From an uncultured Bacteroides sp. (lineage in GTDB: Bacteria > Bacteroidota > Bacteroidia > Bacteroidales > Bacteroidaceae): 64,000 nt of DNA. This document shows positions 8,391-16,673 of this stretch, piece after piece. The stretch is from contig NZ_OY781099.1 of the NCBI RefSeq assembly GCF_963676325.1, forward strand, positions 1,116,001 to 1,180,000, given 5' to 3'. The translations under genes were made by a program, and so were the position numbers. The notes under the pieces are model-generated. The model was not told where the DNA came from and searched no databases. It saw nothing but the letters and a program-made list of their open reading frames with translations. Positions within the stretch are counted from its first letter, which is position 1. The number at the start of each line of letters is the position of its first letter.

Positions 8391-9305
8391 TTATGATAAT
8401 TCCTTATATAGTTTCATGCAAAATGACTCGTGACGTACAATCATATATATAAGCAAGATATTGAGTACTGTTATTTCAAAGATAAAGTAAATCCACGGTT
8501 CGTTTATGAGAAGGCCAATAAAGAGAACAATTATTCTTGTATTGAACGACAATATATTTGTGTACTTCATCAATGGTTTACTTAGAACACGAAACTCATC
8601 TTTTAGATCCTGAGGAATATTATCTCCGTATTTTTCTTTAGCCTTTTTAAAGAATAACTGAAATTTAGGTGTTAGCTTTTCCTGAGATGCAGTATAGTCT
8701 TTGTAGAAGAAAATAAAGAGTTTTCTAATGAATTCATTTTTCCATGACAGTGATTTGTATAACTCTCTTTGCTGAACAGAGTTATCAAGTTCGCTTCCTG
8801 CTTTCCCTTTCAGGAAAAAGAGGTGAACATTGCGGTAATAATCGGCCATGGCTGCTTGTTTGCTATGGAAAAATCCTGTAACTGCAGCCAGTACCCATAT
8901 CCATATTCCCCATCCTTCAGGAGAAAGACGTAGGCAGATGCTTGCATAAATTGTTATAAACCAGAAATCGCCGCTAGTTCCATCAAGAATGCGCCCCAAT
9001 TCAGATTTTTGCCCGGTAAGGCGTGCTAACTGTCCGTCGGCACTATCGTAAGAATTTGCCCATATTAACAAGAATATACCGCAAAGAGTAATCATTATAT
9101 CATTATAATAGAATAAGATACCTGCAGCTACTCCAAGAAAGATGCTTGCAATTGTAACTGAATTAGGAGTAACACCAAGTTTATTGAAAAATAAAGCCCA
9201 GCGATAGCCTATTGGACGATAGAAATGAATATCAATAAATTCTTCTGTATCCAGTGACTTAAGTGAAGCTTCCAGCTCTTTTTTTCTATAATCTTTTTCC
9301 ATCAT
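8391..9305 (-). CDS. CDP-alcohol phosphotransferase, candidate (phospho)inositol-lipid synthase
   Basis: The enzyme joins a CDP-activated group to an alcohol with release of CMP. The catalytic signature is at residues 87-113: Asp87, Asp90-Gly91, Ala94-Arg95, Gly104, Asp108 and Asp113. The last interval, LDGTSGD, has four residues between the aspartates instead of the usual three, so Gly112 stands where the fourth catalytic Asp is expected. Several membrane helices surround the motif. It overlaps the nucleotidyltransferase gene by 20 bp. In B. thetaiotaomicron the syntenic gene is proposed to make phosphoinositol-phosphate lipid for sphingolipid head groups. Confidence 0.88.
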   Translation of the reverse strand: MMEKDYRKKELEASLKSLDTEEFIDIHFYRPIGYRWALFFNKLGVTPNSVTIASIFLGVAAGILFYYNDIMITLCGIFLLIWANSYDSADGQLARLTGQKSELGRILDGTSGDFWFITIYASICLRLSPEGWGIWIWVLAAVTGFFHSKQAAMADYYRNVHLFFLKGKAGSELDNSVQQRELYKSLSWKNEFIRKLFIFFYKDYTASQEKLTPKFQLFFKKAKEKYGDNIPQDLKDEFRVLSKPLMKYTNILSFNTRIIVLFIGLLINEPWIYFIFEITVLNILLIYMIVRHESFCMKLYKELS

Positions 9306-10836
9306 TCATCTTATTAACAATCAGTGAGGCGATAGCTTCTGCTGCCTGGTTACAACATGGAGCAAAGCTGGGCCAGTCATTAAAATCGATAACTCGTATT
9401 TCTCCGGTAGGGGAAACAATGCAATCTCCGCCATAGACAGAAAGTCCCATTTTCTGGGAGGCTTTCTCACAATAAGTCTTTAGTTCTTCTTCTGAGAATG
9501 CGTAACCTTTTGCTTCTCCGTTGATAGCTTCCAAACCAAATTTACTGTTAACAGTGGGAGAGGGGTAGTACCAATAAAAGAATTTATTATCGGATACGCC
9601 ATAGAACTTGACTAAATCTCCTTCCAGATGTTCATTTACCACTGCAAGTTTTATACCTCTTTCACTAAAGCTCTGAAGTACAGAAGATGCTTCCTGTTCC
9701 GTTTGTACAAAACTCACATCTTCTTTTACTTGTGCATGGCCGTCTCCTCGCTTTATCCAGTATGGGTAAACCGGAGTCTCTTGTTCCTCAACCGGTTTAT
9801 CAGTAAAAAGGACCGAACTGAGGGGAGAAGGAACTTCTGCAGAAAGTAATTGTGTAGTCATCTCTAAACGACCGGTATTTCGGATTCCTTTAGGAGAATT
9901 AATTATCAGTGAATTTTCCTCTTCTAATATATCAAGAATATCCAGTGCCATGCTACTACGCGCCATTGTGAATACCACTGGTGCAAACATAGGCTGGTCT
10001 ACAAAGCGTTGCTCTGTATATGTATGTACCCGGAAACCTTTTTTCTCCAGATTCTCTTTCACTTTACTGAAAATAAGAGCATCACTTCCGGCTTTGTTAG
10101 GAGAAAATCTATTTCCACGGTCAATGCCTACAATGGGAAAAGGTTCCTTTAGAAAGGATTCAGCTTTGGCGATGTCACCAGCATGGTCCACATCCAGAAT
10201 CTTGCTGAAAGGATAGGCTTTCAGTTTCTTTCCTTCATCAACCAATGCCTTTTGAAACTGACGCATTCTTTTCATTCCATTATCCATACAACGCTGTAAA
10301 GTGTCCAGACAGGAAGGGGACAAGCAATAAATTCCTCCTGAGATGTAATTACATTCCGGAGTCTTTGCATCATAATAGCCAGTTATGTCAAGAGAATCGT
10401 TGGCAGCAATGTATAATGGTTTTTCATCATCTACATAATCTGTTACCGCCATAAATCCATCATCTTCTGATGCTTTGAAATTTTCTATATAAGCTGTGAA
10501 TTCTGCTTCATCAAATATTGTGTCGACTGTTGTGAGGCAGAACTTATCTCCTTTAAGTAAAGGCATCAATTCATAAAAACTATGCATAGACCCGGGAGTG
10601 CTTTTAACGACCACCTCGAGTGGATATTTTTTCTGCAGCTCGGCCAAGTGTTCTTTGGTTTGCGTGTTTTCATTATTGATTATAATTGCAATGGAAGTAG
10701 CGTCATTCTTCATAAAAATATCTATGAGACGGTCAATCATTGCTGTGCCATTAAGGGGAACCAGAGGTTTAGGCTGTTGCACGCCTTCTTGCGCCAGTCG
10801 AGAGCCTTCTCCGGCAGAGATTATAGCAAATTTCAT
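9286..10836 (-). CDS. Nucleotidyltransferase fused to an ATP-grasp-like domain, inositol-lipid operon
   Basis: Residues 1-235 are a GT-A-fold sugar-nucleotidyltransferase domain with the signature G9-E-G-S-R13-L and PKPL at 22-25, and the metal Asp in TTVDTIFDE. Residues ~245-516 look like an ATP-grasp enzyme: a candidate ATP-binding lysine in WIKRGDGH, a hinge VVNEHLEGD, and a metal-binding tail GGDCIVSPTGEIRVID followed by FNDWPSF (ending at 491), reminiscent of inositol polyphosphate kinases and RimK-like ligases. Together with its neighbours it could both activate and phosphorylate an inositol species, in the way archaeal enzymes make CDP-inositol. The substrate is unproven. Confidence 0.8.
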   Translation of the reverse strand: MKFAIISAGEGSRLAQEGVQQPKPLVPLNGTAMIDRLIDIFMKNDATSIAIIINNENTQTKEHLAELQKKYPLEVVVKSTPGSMHSFYELMPLLKGDKFCLTTVDTIFDEAEFTAYIENFKASEDDGFMAVTDYVDDEKPLYIAANDSLDITGYYDAKTPECNYISGGIYCLSPSCLDTLQRCMDNGMKRMRQFQKALVDEGKKLKAYPFSKILDVDHAGDIAKAESFLKEPFPIVGIDRGNRFSPNKAGSDALIFSKVKENLEKKGFRVHTYTEQRFVDQPMFAPVVFTMARSSMALDILDILEEENSLIINSPKGIRNTGRLEMTTQLLSAEVPSPLSSVLFTDKPVEEQETPVYPYWIKRGDGHAQVKEDVSFVQTEQEASSVLQSFSERGIKLAVVNEHLEGDLVKFYGVSDNKFFYWYYPSPTVNSKFGLEAINGEAKGYAFSEEELKTYCEKASQKMGLSVYGGDCIVSPTGEIRVIDFNDWPSFAPCCNQAAEAIASLIVNKMNDGKRL

Positions 10837-10852
10837 AAGTTGTTTTTAATCT

Positions 10853-11953
10853 TTAAATTTCATCATCAATGGAATCAAGCTTTAACTTGTCGCTGTCATC
10901 ACGTTTTTCATAATACTGCTTGCGGAGTGGATTTACATGTGTCTCCTTCTCAATTCGGCGGTTACGGAATACATCAATTGCCACGTAAACTGCCTGGCGG
11001 AAAGAGTCTTCAGAAGCCAATCCTTGTCCGGCTATATCGTAAGCTGTTCCATGAGCAGGTGAAGTGCGGATAACCGGAAGTCCGGCAGTGTAATTCACTC
11101 CCTCATCCATGGCTATGCTTTTAAAAGGAGCCAATCCCTGATCGTGATACATGGCAAGTACTCCGTCAAAATGGACAAAGTTACCTGAACCCATAAATCC
11201 GTCGGCAGGATAAGGACCAAAACACTGTATTCCTTTTTCTGTCATCTCCTTTATAGCAGGTATAATAATTTCTTCTTCTTCTTTACCAATCAGTCCGTTG
11301 TCTCCGGCATGAGGATTCAGAGCCAGTACAGCAATGCGTGGATTATCAATTCTGAAATCCTGTTTTAAGGACTTGTTGAATATTTCCAGTTTTTCAATAA
11401 TTCTTTCTTTAGTCACAGATTTTGCAATGTCGGCTACCGGAATATGTCCGGTTACTAATGCAACACGAAAATCATCTTTCATCAGAATCATTAGTGATTT
11501 GTGACCTTCACCTAATTTCTCTTCCAGATATTCAGTATGTCCGGGAAAATAAAAATCTTTGGACTGAATGGTATTTTTGTTAATCGGAGCAGTGACAATT
11601 ACGTCAATCAATCCCGATTTATATTCTTCCACTGCTCTTTCCAAAGCTTCATAAGCAGCTTTTCCTGCTTCCGGAGTTGGTTTGGTAAACTCTACTTTTA
11701 TTTCATCGTCTGTGCAATTAACCACACTCAGCTTATTGTGTGGTGCTTCGGCTGCAGAATTGATTATACTAAAGTTGGTTGGTAAATCCAATGCTTTCCT
11801 ATGATAGGCGGCTACTTTAGGCGAACCATAAATAATTGGTGTGCAAAGTTCCAGCATTACAGGATCAGAAAATGTTTTTAAAATTACTTCGTAACCTACA
11901 CCGTTGATATCCCCTTGGGTAATACCAATCCGTATTCTATTGTTATCTTCCAT
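10853..11953 (-). CDS. pdxA: 4-hydroxythreonine-4-phosphate dehydrogenase PdxA
   Basis: PdxA oxidises 4-phosphohydroxy-L-threonine in the DXP-dependent route to pyridoxal phosphate. The start IRIGITQGDINGVGYEV is the family N-terminus. Metal-binding histidines lie in FPGHTEYLE, LNPHAGDNG and AMYHDQGLAPFK, and the C-terminal GLPVIRTSPAHGTAYDIAG block is intact. At 366 residues it is slightly longer than the E. coli enzyme (329), with a charged C-terminal tail. It lies 16 bp upstream of the inositol-lipid genes, so it probably shares their transcript. Confidence 0.95.
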   Translation of the reverse strand: MEDNNRIRIGITQGDINGVGYEVILKTFSDPVMLELCTPIIYGSPKVAAYHRKALDLPTNFSIINSAAEAPHNKLSVVNCTDDEIKVEFTKPTPEAGKAAYEALERAVEEYKSGLIDVIVTAPINKNTIQSKDFYFPGHTEYLEEKLGEGHKSLMILMKDDFRVALVTGHIPVADIAKSVTKERIIEKLEIFNKSLKQDFRIDNPRIAVLALNPHAGDNGLIGKEEEEIIIPAIKEMTEKGIQCFGPYPADGFMGSGNFVHFDGVLAMYHDQGLAPFKSIAMDEGVNYTAGLPVIRTSPAHGTAYDIAGQGLASEDSFRQAVYVAIDVFRNRRIEKETHVNPLRKQYYEKRDDSDKLKLDSIDDEI

Positions 11954-12012
11954 GTTATTATCTATAATATCTTTTTAATAAAAGAACTAAGGTAGAGTAT
12001 TAATTTGAAATA

Positions 12013-13053
12013 TTAAAGTTTTTCATCATTTTTCTCTTGTTCCTTAGCGGTGGACAACATTCCACAAGCTGCAAAAATGTCTTCCCCACGGGATGCACGT
12101 ATTGTAGAGAAAAGTCCGTGAGAAGTTAGATAATCACGGAACTTCACCATTGTGTCCATATCCGCTCCATTCAAATCAACATCCGGAATGGCATGAAAGC
12201 GTATCAGATTAATGCGGCAATCTAATCCTCTCAATAGTTTTACAAGTTCTTTTGCATAGATAAGAGAATCATTTACCCCTTTAAAAACAATATATTCAAA
12301 TGAAAGCCTACGTTGTTTGCTGAAATCATAATTGCGAAGCAAGTCTACCACATCTGTAATTGAATAAGCTCTTTCTGCCGGCATAAGTTCTGCTCTCTGA
12401 GCAGGAAATGGGGAATGAATGCTTATGGCCAGATGGCAGTTGCTTTCTTCAAGGAATTGTCTTAATCCTTTTCGTAATCCTACCGATGACAGAGTAATTC
12501 GTTTCGGGCTCCATTTGTAACCGTAATCAGAGGTCATAATCTCCAATGCTTTCAGAACCTCATCTAAATTATCAAGCGGCTCACCCATTCCCATCATTAC
12601 AATGTTGGTTAACTTACCACTTTCAGGGATGGAGTTAATCTGATTGATTATTTGGTTTGAGGTAAGATTTCCAGAAAAGCCTTGTTTGCCAGTCATACAA
12701 AACTTGCAATTCATTTTGCAGCCCACTTGTGAAGACACGCAAAGTGTGGCCCGGTCGTCATCGGGTATATATACAGCTTCAATAAAGTTGTTTTCCGGAG
12801 TACGGAACAGGTATTTCACGGTTCCGTCTACTGAACGCATAGCTTCAATAGGCTCGCTTGCACCAATCTCATATTCAGCATTTAGTTTCTCCCGTTGTTT
12901 CAACGAAATATTTGTCATTTCGTCTATCGAGTTAACTTTCTTATCATACACCCATTCAGCAATCTGTTTAGCTGTGAACTTTGGCATTCCCAGATTACGG
13001 ACTATATCTTGTAACTCGCTGAGAGTTGTTCCTAAAAGCGGTTGTTTGCTCAT
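12013..13053 (-). CDS. rlmN: 23S rRNA (adenine-2503-C2) / tRNA methyltransferase RlmN
   Basis: This radical-SAM enzyme methylates C2 of A2503 in 23S rRNA and A37 in some tRNAs. The radical-SAM motif is C-x3-C-x2-C in CKMNCKFCMTG, followed by the GMGEPLDNLDEV block and the C-terminal Cys in FAACGML. I place the start at 13053 (MSKQPLLG), not at the in-frame ATG at 13077, because a TATCTTTG promoter box ends only three bases before 13077 and transcription should begin inside that extension. The resulting 346 residues match the family length. It is followed by pdxA after 59 bp. Confidence 0.94.
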   Translation of the reverse strand: MSKQPLLGTTLSELQDIVRNLGMPKFTAKQIAEWVYDKKVNSIDEMTNISLKQREKLNAEYEIGASEPIEAMRSVDGTVKYLFRTPENNFIEAVYIPDDDRATLCVSSQVGCKMNCKFCMTGKQGFSGNLTSNQIINQINSIPESGKLTNIVMMGMGEPLDNLDEVLKALEIMTSDYGYKWSPKRITLSSVGLRKGLRQFLEESNCHLAISIHSPFPAQRAELMPAERAYSITDVVDLLRNYDFSKQRRLSFEYIVFKGVNDSLIYAKELVKLLRGLDCRINLIRFHAIPDVDLNGADMDTMVKFRDYLTSHGLFSTIRASRGEDIFAACGMLSTAKEQEKNDEKL

Positions 13054-13079
13054 AATGATTTTCTCTTGTTTGTTCATTG

Positions 13080-13087
13080 CAAAGATA
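13080..13087 (-). promoter_or_regulatory. -7 box of rlmN
   Basis: TATCTTTG on the minus strand fits TAnnTTTG. Its position decides the rlmN start in favour of 13053. Confidence 0.65.
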
Positions 13088-13570
13088 AAAACAAATTATA
13101 TTTTATTGCATTCTTTTCAACTGTCATTTAGGATATTAACTTTTAGAGATAATTACGTAAACTAAACCCTTTATTGAAAATAATGCGGTTGGAATAAATT
13201 GGTGGATTAATGGTTAGTGGTGACAAATATAGATAAAAACTTCTTTTATATGTCTTGGTATAAAATTTGTCACCCCCATTACCAAAGGGTTTCAGAGGTT
13301 ATGCCCTTGTTACCCCCTCCATTTATTCTATATATAAATCCTTTTTTAGTGAGGAAAAATATTCAAAATTGAAATGTACTGTAACTTGTTGAATATCTTT
13401 GCGTTAAATCGTTGTTTTTTGAATTCTTATATATACGGTAAATAAGTTGATGATATAAAAGAGTCTCTTTTTGTATTTATAAGTCATTTCATTTTATTGC
13501 TCAATGATTTTTAATCATTGGTCAATAAACCTAGAACCATTGGTTTATAAATTCCAGGAATTGACTAATA
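13088..13570. other. Intergenic region upstream of rlmN and beyond the tRNA pair; possible small RNA
   Basis: No protein gene is supported. A plus-strand TATCTTTG box at 13394-13401 faces the bidirectional terminator at 13571-13605, which would define an RNA of roughly 200 nt. Within it is a CAATGAT/ATCATTG hairpin (about 13502-13520). The only plus-strand ORF is 27 codons and runs into the terminator. Confidence 0.4.
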
Positions 13571-13605
13571 AAAAAAAGAGAACCTAAAATAGATTCTCTT
13601 TTTTT
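13571..13605 (-). terminator. Terminator of the tRNA-Tyr/tRNA-Gly transcript, bidirectional
   Basis: A 12-bp stem, seven A plus GAGAA (13571-13582) with TTCTC plus seven T (13594-13605), gives a U-tract in either direction. Confidence 0.75.
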
Positions 13606-13609
13606 CTGA

Positions 13610-13685
13610 TGGAGCGGAAGACGGGACTCAAACCCGCGACCCTCAGCTTGGAAGGCTAATGCTCTATCAACTGAGCTACTTCCGC
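13610..13685 (-). tRNA. tRNA-Gly (anticodon TCC)
   Basis: The minus strand folds as a standard 76-nt cloverleaf: acceptor GCGGAAG/CTTCCGC, D-arm with AGCTCAGTTGATAGAGC, anticodon loop CTTCCAA giving TCC, and T-arm with GGTTTGAGTCC. Discriminator T is followed by an encoded CCA at 13610-13612. Confidence 0.95.
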
Positions 13686-13701
13686 ATTTTTTGCAATCTT
13701 G

Positions 13702-13784
13702 TGGGCAAAGAAGGATTCGAACCTCCGAAGTCGAAAGACAGCAGATTTACAGTCTGCCCCATTTGGCCACTCTGGTATTTGCCC
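13702..13784 (-). tRNA. tRNA-Tyr (anticodon GTA)
   Basis: The minus strand forms a class II tRNA of 83 nt with a long variable arm: acceptor GGGCAAA/TTTGCCC, anticodon arm CAGACTGTAAATCTG with GTA, and T-arm GGTTCGAATCC. CCA is not encoded (CAA follows the discriminator A), unlike the neighbouring tRNA-Gly. Confidence 0.94.
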
Positions 13785-13813
13785 TTATTTTCGATTGCGA
13801 TGCAAAGGTAGAA

Positions 13814-14308
13814 CTATTTTTTTAAACTCCAAACAAAATCGATCATTTTTATTGCAGTAATCGCACTTTCGTCACCTTTATTCCCTAGCTTACCTCCACA
13901 ACGATCCTCTGCTTGCTCCATATTATTGGTGGTAATCAGACCGTAAATAACTGGTACATCGCCAATTGTGTTTAATTCTGTGATACCTTGTGTTACTCCC
14001 ATGCAAACGTAATCAAAATGTGGAGTATCTCCCTTAATTACGCATCCTAAAATAATAACTGCATCAACTTCGCAGTTTTCTATCATTTGATTGGCACCAA
14101 AAGTCAGTTCAAAACTTCCCGGAACACATTTTACTATAATATTATCTTTTATAGCTCCGTGCTTCATTAATGTATTTACAGCTCCGTCAAGAAGAGCGCC
14201 TGTGATATTGCTGTTCCATTCGGAAACAACAATCCCGAATCTCATAGTTTCTGCATTAGGTACTGAATTAAAATCGTACTCTGATAGATTGTGATAAGCT
14301 GTTGCCAT
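13814..14308 (-). CDS. ribH: 6,7-dimethyl-8-ribityllumazine synthase
   Basis: RibH condenses 5-amino-6-ribitylaminouracil with dihydroxybutanone phosphate, the penultimate step of riboflavin synthesis. Family blocks are [49 protein letters not shown] with the catalytic His in the PHFDYV segment, and [18 protein letters not shown]. The 164 residues match the usual length. It lies downstream of the TPR membrane-protein gene, whose terminator is in the 88-bp gap. Confidence 0.96.
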   Translation of the reverse strand: MATAYHNLSEYDFNSVPNAETMRFGIVVSEWNSNITGALLDGAVNTLMKHGAIKDNIIVKCVPGSFELTFGANQMIENCEVDAVIILGCVIKGDTPHFDYVCMGVTQGITELNTIGDVPVIYGLITTNNMEQAEDRCGGKLGNKGDESAITAIKMIDFVWSLKK

Positions 14309-14336
14309 ATTATTCCTGTTTAATTGATTCTGTGAT

Positions 14337-14378
14337 TAAAAAAAAAGTAGAGACGTTGCCATGCAATGTCCCTACTTT
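14337..14378 (-). terminator. Terminator between the TPR membrane-protein gene and ribH
   Basis: AAAGTAG (14344-14350) pairs with CTACTTT (14372-14378), extended inward by ACGTTGC/GCAATGT. Nine A residues on the plus strand give the U-tract for minus-strand transcripts. Confidence 0.82.
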
Positions 14379-14396
14379 ATATATAAGGTATAGTTC

Positions 14397-15080
14397 TTAT
14401 TTCTTCAAAGCTGTAGCTCTTTCAATATACTTATCAATATCCATAGCTTGGTAAGAATTGAAATATTTGTCTTTAATAGAAGTATAGGTTGTAATAGCAT
14501 CTGCATATTTACCTTGTTGTTCCATAATTAAACCAGCTTGTAATAAATAAACCGGGCTCAAAGTGTTGTTGTCTGCTTTCTTTGCAGCATCCTGTAAAGT
14601 TGAGACAGCTTTGTCCAGTTGATTTAATTGTGCATAGCAGTTACCTAAAGCTCCAAGAATTGCAGGAGAAACCATTTGGTCGTCACCGTCAAAGTCGCTT
14701 AAGTATTTTTGTGCTTCACTGTATTTCCCTAATTGTGCATAACAGATACCTGCGTAAGCTTTAGCAAGGTTTGCAGTTTTTGTTCCACTGAACTCGTTTG
14801 CAACTTTAATGAATCCTTTATAACCAATGCTGTCACCGTTAAGTGCAGTTTCATATGCATCCTGTCCAAAATACTCTTCTCCTTTAAAAATTGCAGTTTC
14901 TGCTTTTTCTTCACGAGGAGCTAAATAAAGATACTTGTAGGCAAAGAAAGCAGCAATAATAATAATAACCGCAACGATACCTCCGATAATGCCTTTCTTG
15001 TTTTTAATTAAATACGCTTCAGAGAGGCTCAGTGCATCTTCCACGTTTAATTTCTGTTCTTGTTTGTCTTGTTCTGCCAT
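14397..15080 (-). CDS. Membrane-anchored TPR protein
   Basis: A cytosolic N-terminus of about 33 residues precedes one transmembrane helix (GIIGGIVAVIIIIAAFFAYKYLYL) and an exported C-terminal domain with tetratricopeptide hairpins, for example LAKAYAGICYAQLGKYSEAQKYL, GALGNCYAQLNQLDKAVSTL and LLQAGLIMEQQGKYADAITTY. The layout is like YfgM, a periplasmic chaperone partner of the Sec machinery, but that assignment is only by resemblance. It is divergent from recF, each gene with its own TAnnTTTG box. Confidence 0.85.
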   Translation of the reverse strand: MAEQDKQEQKLNVEDALSLSEAYLIKNKKGIIGGIVAVIIIIAAFFAYKYLYLAPREEKAETAIFKGEEYFGQDAYETALNGDSIGYKGFIKVANEFSGTKTANLAKAYAGICYAQLGKYSEAQKYLSDFDGDDQMVSPAILGALGNCYAQLNQLDKAVSTLQDAAKKADNNTLSPVYLLQAGLIMEQQGKYADAITTYTSIKDKYFNSYQAMDIDKYIERATALKK

Positions 15081-15127
15081 TTTATTATGATTCTTTATTA
15101 TTAACGATTAAACTTAATTTTGGTGAG

Positions 15128-15135
15128 CAAAAGTA
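15128..15135 (-). promoter_or_regulatory. -7 box for the TPR membrane-protein gene
   Basis: TACTTTTG on the minus strand, 47 bp upstream of the start at 15080, matches TAnnTTTG. Confidence 0.55.
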
Positions 15136-15239
15136 GTTTTTTTATATTTATAAATAAAATTTATAGGCATATTTTTTTCTTTTCTCTTTTTAAAATATCT
15201 CCTTTATTTTGATTTTGCGATTAATCCCGAATTTATTTT

Positions 15240-15247
15240 TAATTTTG
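15240..15247 (+). promoter_or_regulatory. -7 box of recF
   Basis: TAATTTTG lies 26 bp upstream of the recF start and matches TAnnTTTG. A TTTG is 22 bp further upstream, close to the usual -33 spacing. Confidence 0.6.
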
Positions 15248-15273
15248 CATTCTTAAATAGAAAGATTACCTGC

Positions 15274-16386
15274 ATGATATTAAAACATATTTCTATACTT
15301 AATTATAAGAATCTGGAGCAAGTTGAACTTGACTTTTCTCTCAAACTAAATTGTTTTTTTGGTTTGAACGGGATGGGAAAAACAAATCTGCTTGATGCGG
15401 TTTATTATCTATCTTTCTGTAAGAGTGCGGGTAATCCTATTGATTCACAAAATATCAGACACGATCAGGACTTTTTTATGATTCAGGGTTTTTATGAATC
15501 GGCCGGCGGAGATCATGAAGAAATTTATTGCGGACAGAAACGTCATCAGAAGAAACAGTTTAAGCGGAACAAGAAAGAGTATAATCGTCTTTCAGATCAT
15601 ATAGGTTTTTTACCATTGGTAATGGTTTCCCCTTCTGACGCTGAACTGATAGCTGGTGGGAGCGAGGAGCGCCGCCGATTTATGGATGTGGTAATATCTC
15701 AGTACGATAAAGAGTATCTGGATGCTTTAATCAGATATAACAAGGCATTGCAGCAACGGAATTCTTTACTTAAAAGCGAACTTCCTGTTGATGAAGAGCT
15801 TTTTTTAGTATGGGAAGAAGCAATGGCTGCTGCTGGCGAGGTGGTTTACCGCAAACGTGAAGCATTTATAGAGGACTTTATTCCTATTTTTCAGTCTTTT
15901 TATTCATTCATTTCTCAGGATCAGGAACGCGTTGGATTGTCATACTCGTCTCATGCTCAGGGTAGCTCATTGCTGGATGTATTTAAAAATACCCGACCAA
16001 AAGATAGGATTATGGGCTACTCTTTAAGAGGTGTTCATAAAGATGAGTTAACTATGTCTTTAGGCGATTTTGCTATAAAGCGTGAAGGCTCTCAAGGACA
16101 GAATAAGACTTTTCTGATAGCCTTGAAACTTGCTCAGTTTGATTTTCTGAAACGCACCGGAAATAAAACGCCGTTGCTTTTACTTGATGATATATTCGAC
16201 AAGCTTGATGCTTCCAGGGTGGAACAGATCGTAAAACTGGTAGCAGGTGATAACTTTGGTCAGATTTTTATTACCGATACAAATCGGGAACATTTAGATA
16301 AGATCCTGAAAAAGATGGATAGTGATTATAAAATGTTTGAAGTGAGCAATGGGGATATTAGTGATAAAAAAAGTATTTCAGAATGA
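15274..16386 (+). CDS. recF: DNA replication/repair protein RecF
   Basis: RecF is the SMC-like ATPase that loads RecA at gapped DNA with RecO and RecR. Walker A is GLNGMGKT at residues 30-37, the ABC signature is in EGSQGQNKTFLIALKLAQF, and Walker B is LLLLDDIFDKLD, followed by the D-loop and the His switch region FITDTNREHL. Its 370 residues are standard. The stop codon overlaps the start of the DUF721 gene (ATGA), indicating translational coupling. Confidence 0.96.
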   Translation: MILKHISILNYKNLEQVELDFSLKLNCFFGLNGMGKTNLLDAVYYLSFCKSAGNPIDSQNIRHDQDFFMIQGFYESAGGDHEEIYCGQKRHQKKQFKRNKKEYNRLSDHIGFLPLVMVSPSDAELIAGGSEERRRFMDVVISQYDKEYLDALIRYNKALQQRNSLLKSELPVDEELFLVWEEAMAAAGEVVYRKREAFIEDFIPIFQSFYSFISQDQERVGLSYSSHAQGSSLLDVFKNTRPKDRIMGYSLRGVHKDELTMSLGDFAIKREGSQGQNKTFLIALKLAQFDFLKRTGNKTPLLLLDDIFDKLDASRVEQIVKLVAGDNFGQIFITDTNREHLDKILKKMDSDYKMFEVSNGDISDKKSISE

Positions 16387-16673
16387 AAAGAAATAATGCT
16401 GTATCAATAGGTGATGCTATCCGTAAATATTTACGTGACGAGCGTTTAGAATCTCCGCTTAATGAGCAGCGGTTGATTGATGCCTGGAATGTAGTCCTTG
16501 GTCCTGGCATTGCATCTTATACTGACGGGCTATTTATTAAAAATCAGATTCTGTATGTACATTTAACTTCGGCTGCTTTGCGTCAGGAGTTGATGATGGG
16601 GCGTGAATTATTGGTGAAGAACTTAAATCGTCACGTGGGAGCTCAGGTAATTACGAATATTATTTTTCGTTGA
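16383..16673 (+). CDS. DUF721 (DciA-like) protein
   Basis: A 96-residue protein of the DUF721 family, with the typical N-terminal SIGDAIRKYLRDERLESPLNEQRLIDAWNVVLG arrangement and an ILYVHLTSAALRQEL strand-helix unit. In many bacteria lacking DnaC/DnaI, DciA of this family loads the replicative helicase, which fits its coupling to recF. The gene overlaps recF by 4 bp and its 3' end overlaps the convergent cyclo-ligase gene by 14 bp. Confidence 0.85.
   Translation: MKRNNAVSIGDAIRKYLRDERLESPLNEQRLIDAWNVVLGPGIASYTDGLFIKNQILYVHLTSAALRQELMMGRELLVKNLNRHVGAQVITNIIFR

Noticed and set aside
10582..11073. 163-codon plus-strand ORF
   Set aside because: It is entirely antisense to the nucleotidyltransferase and pdxA genes, both of which have clear family motifs in the other strand.
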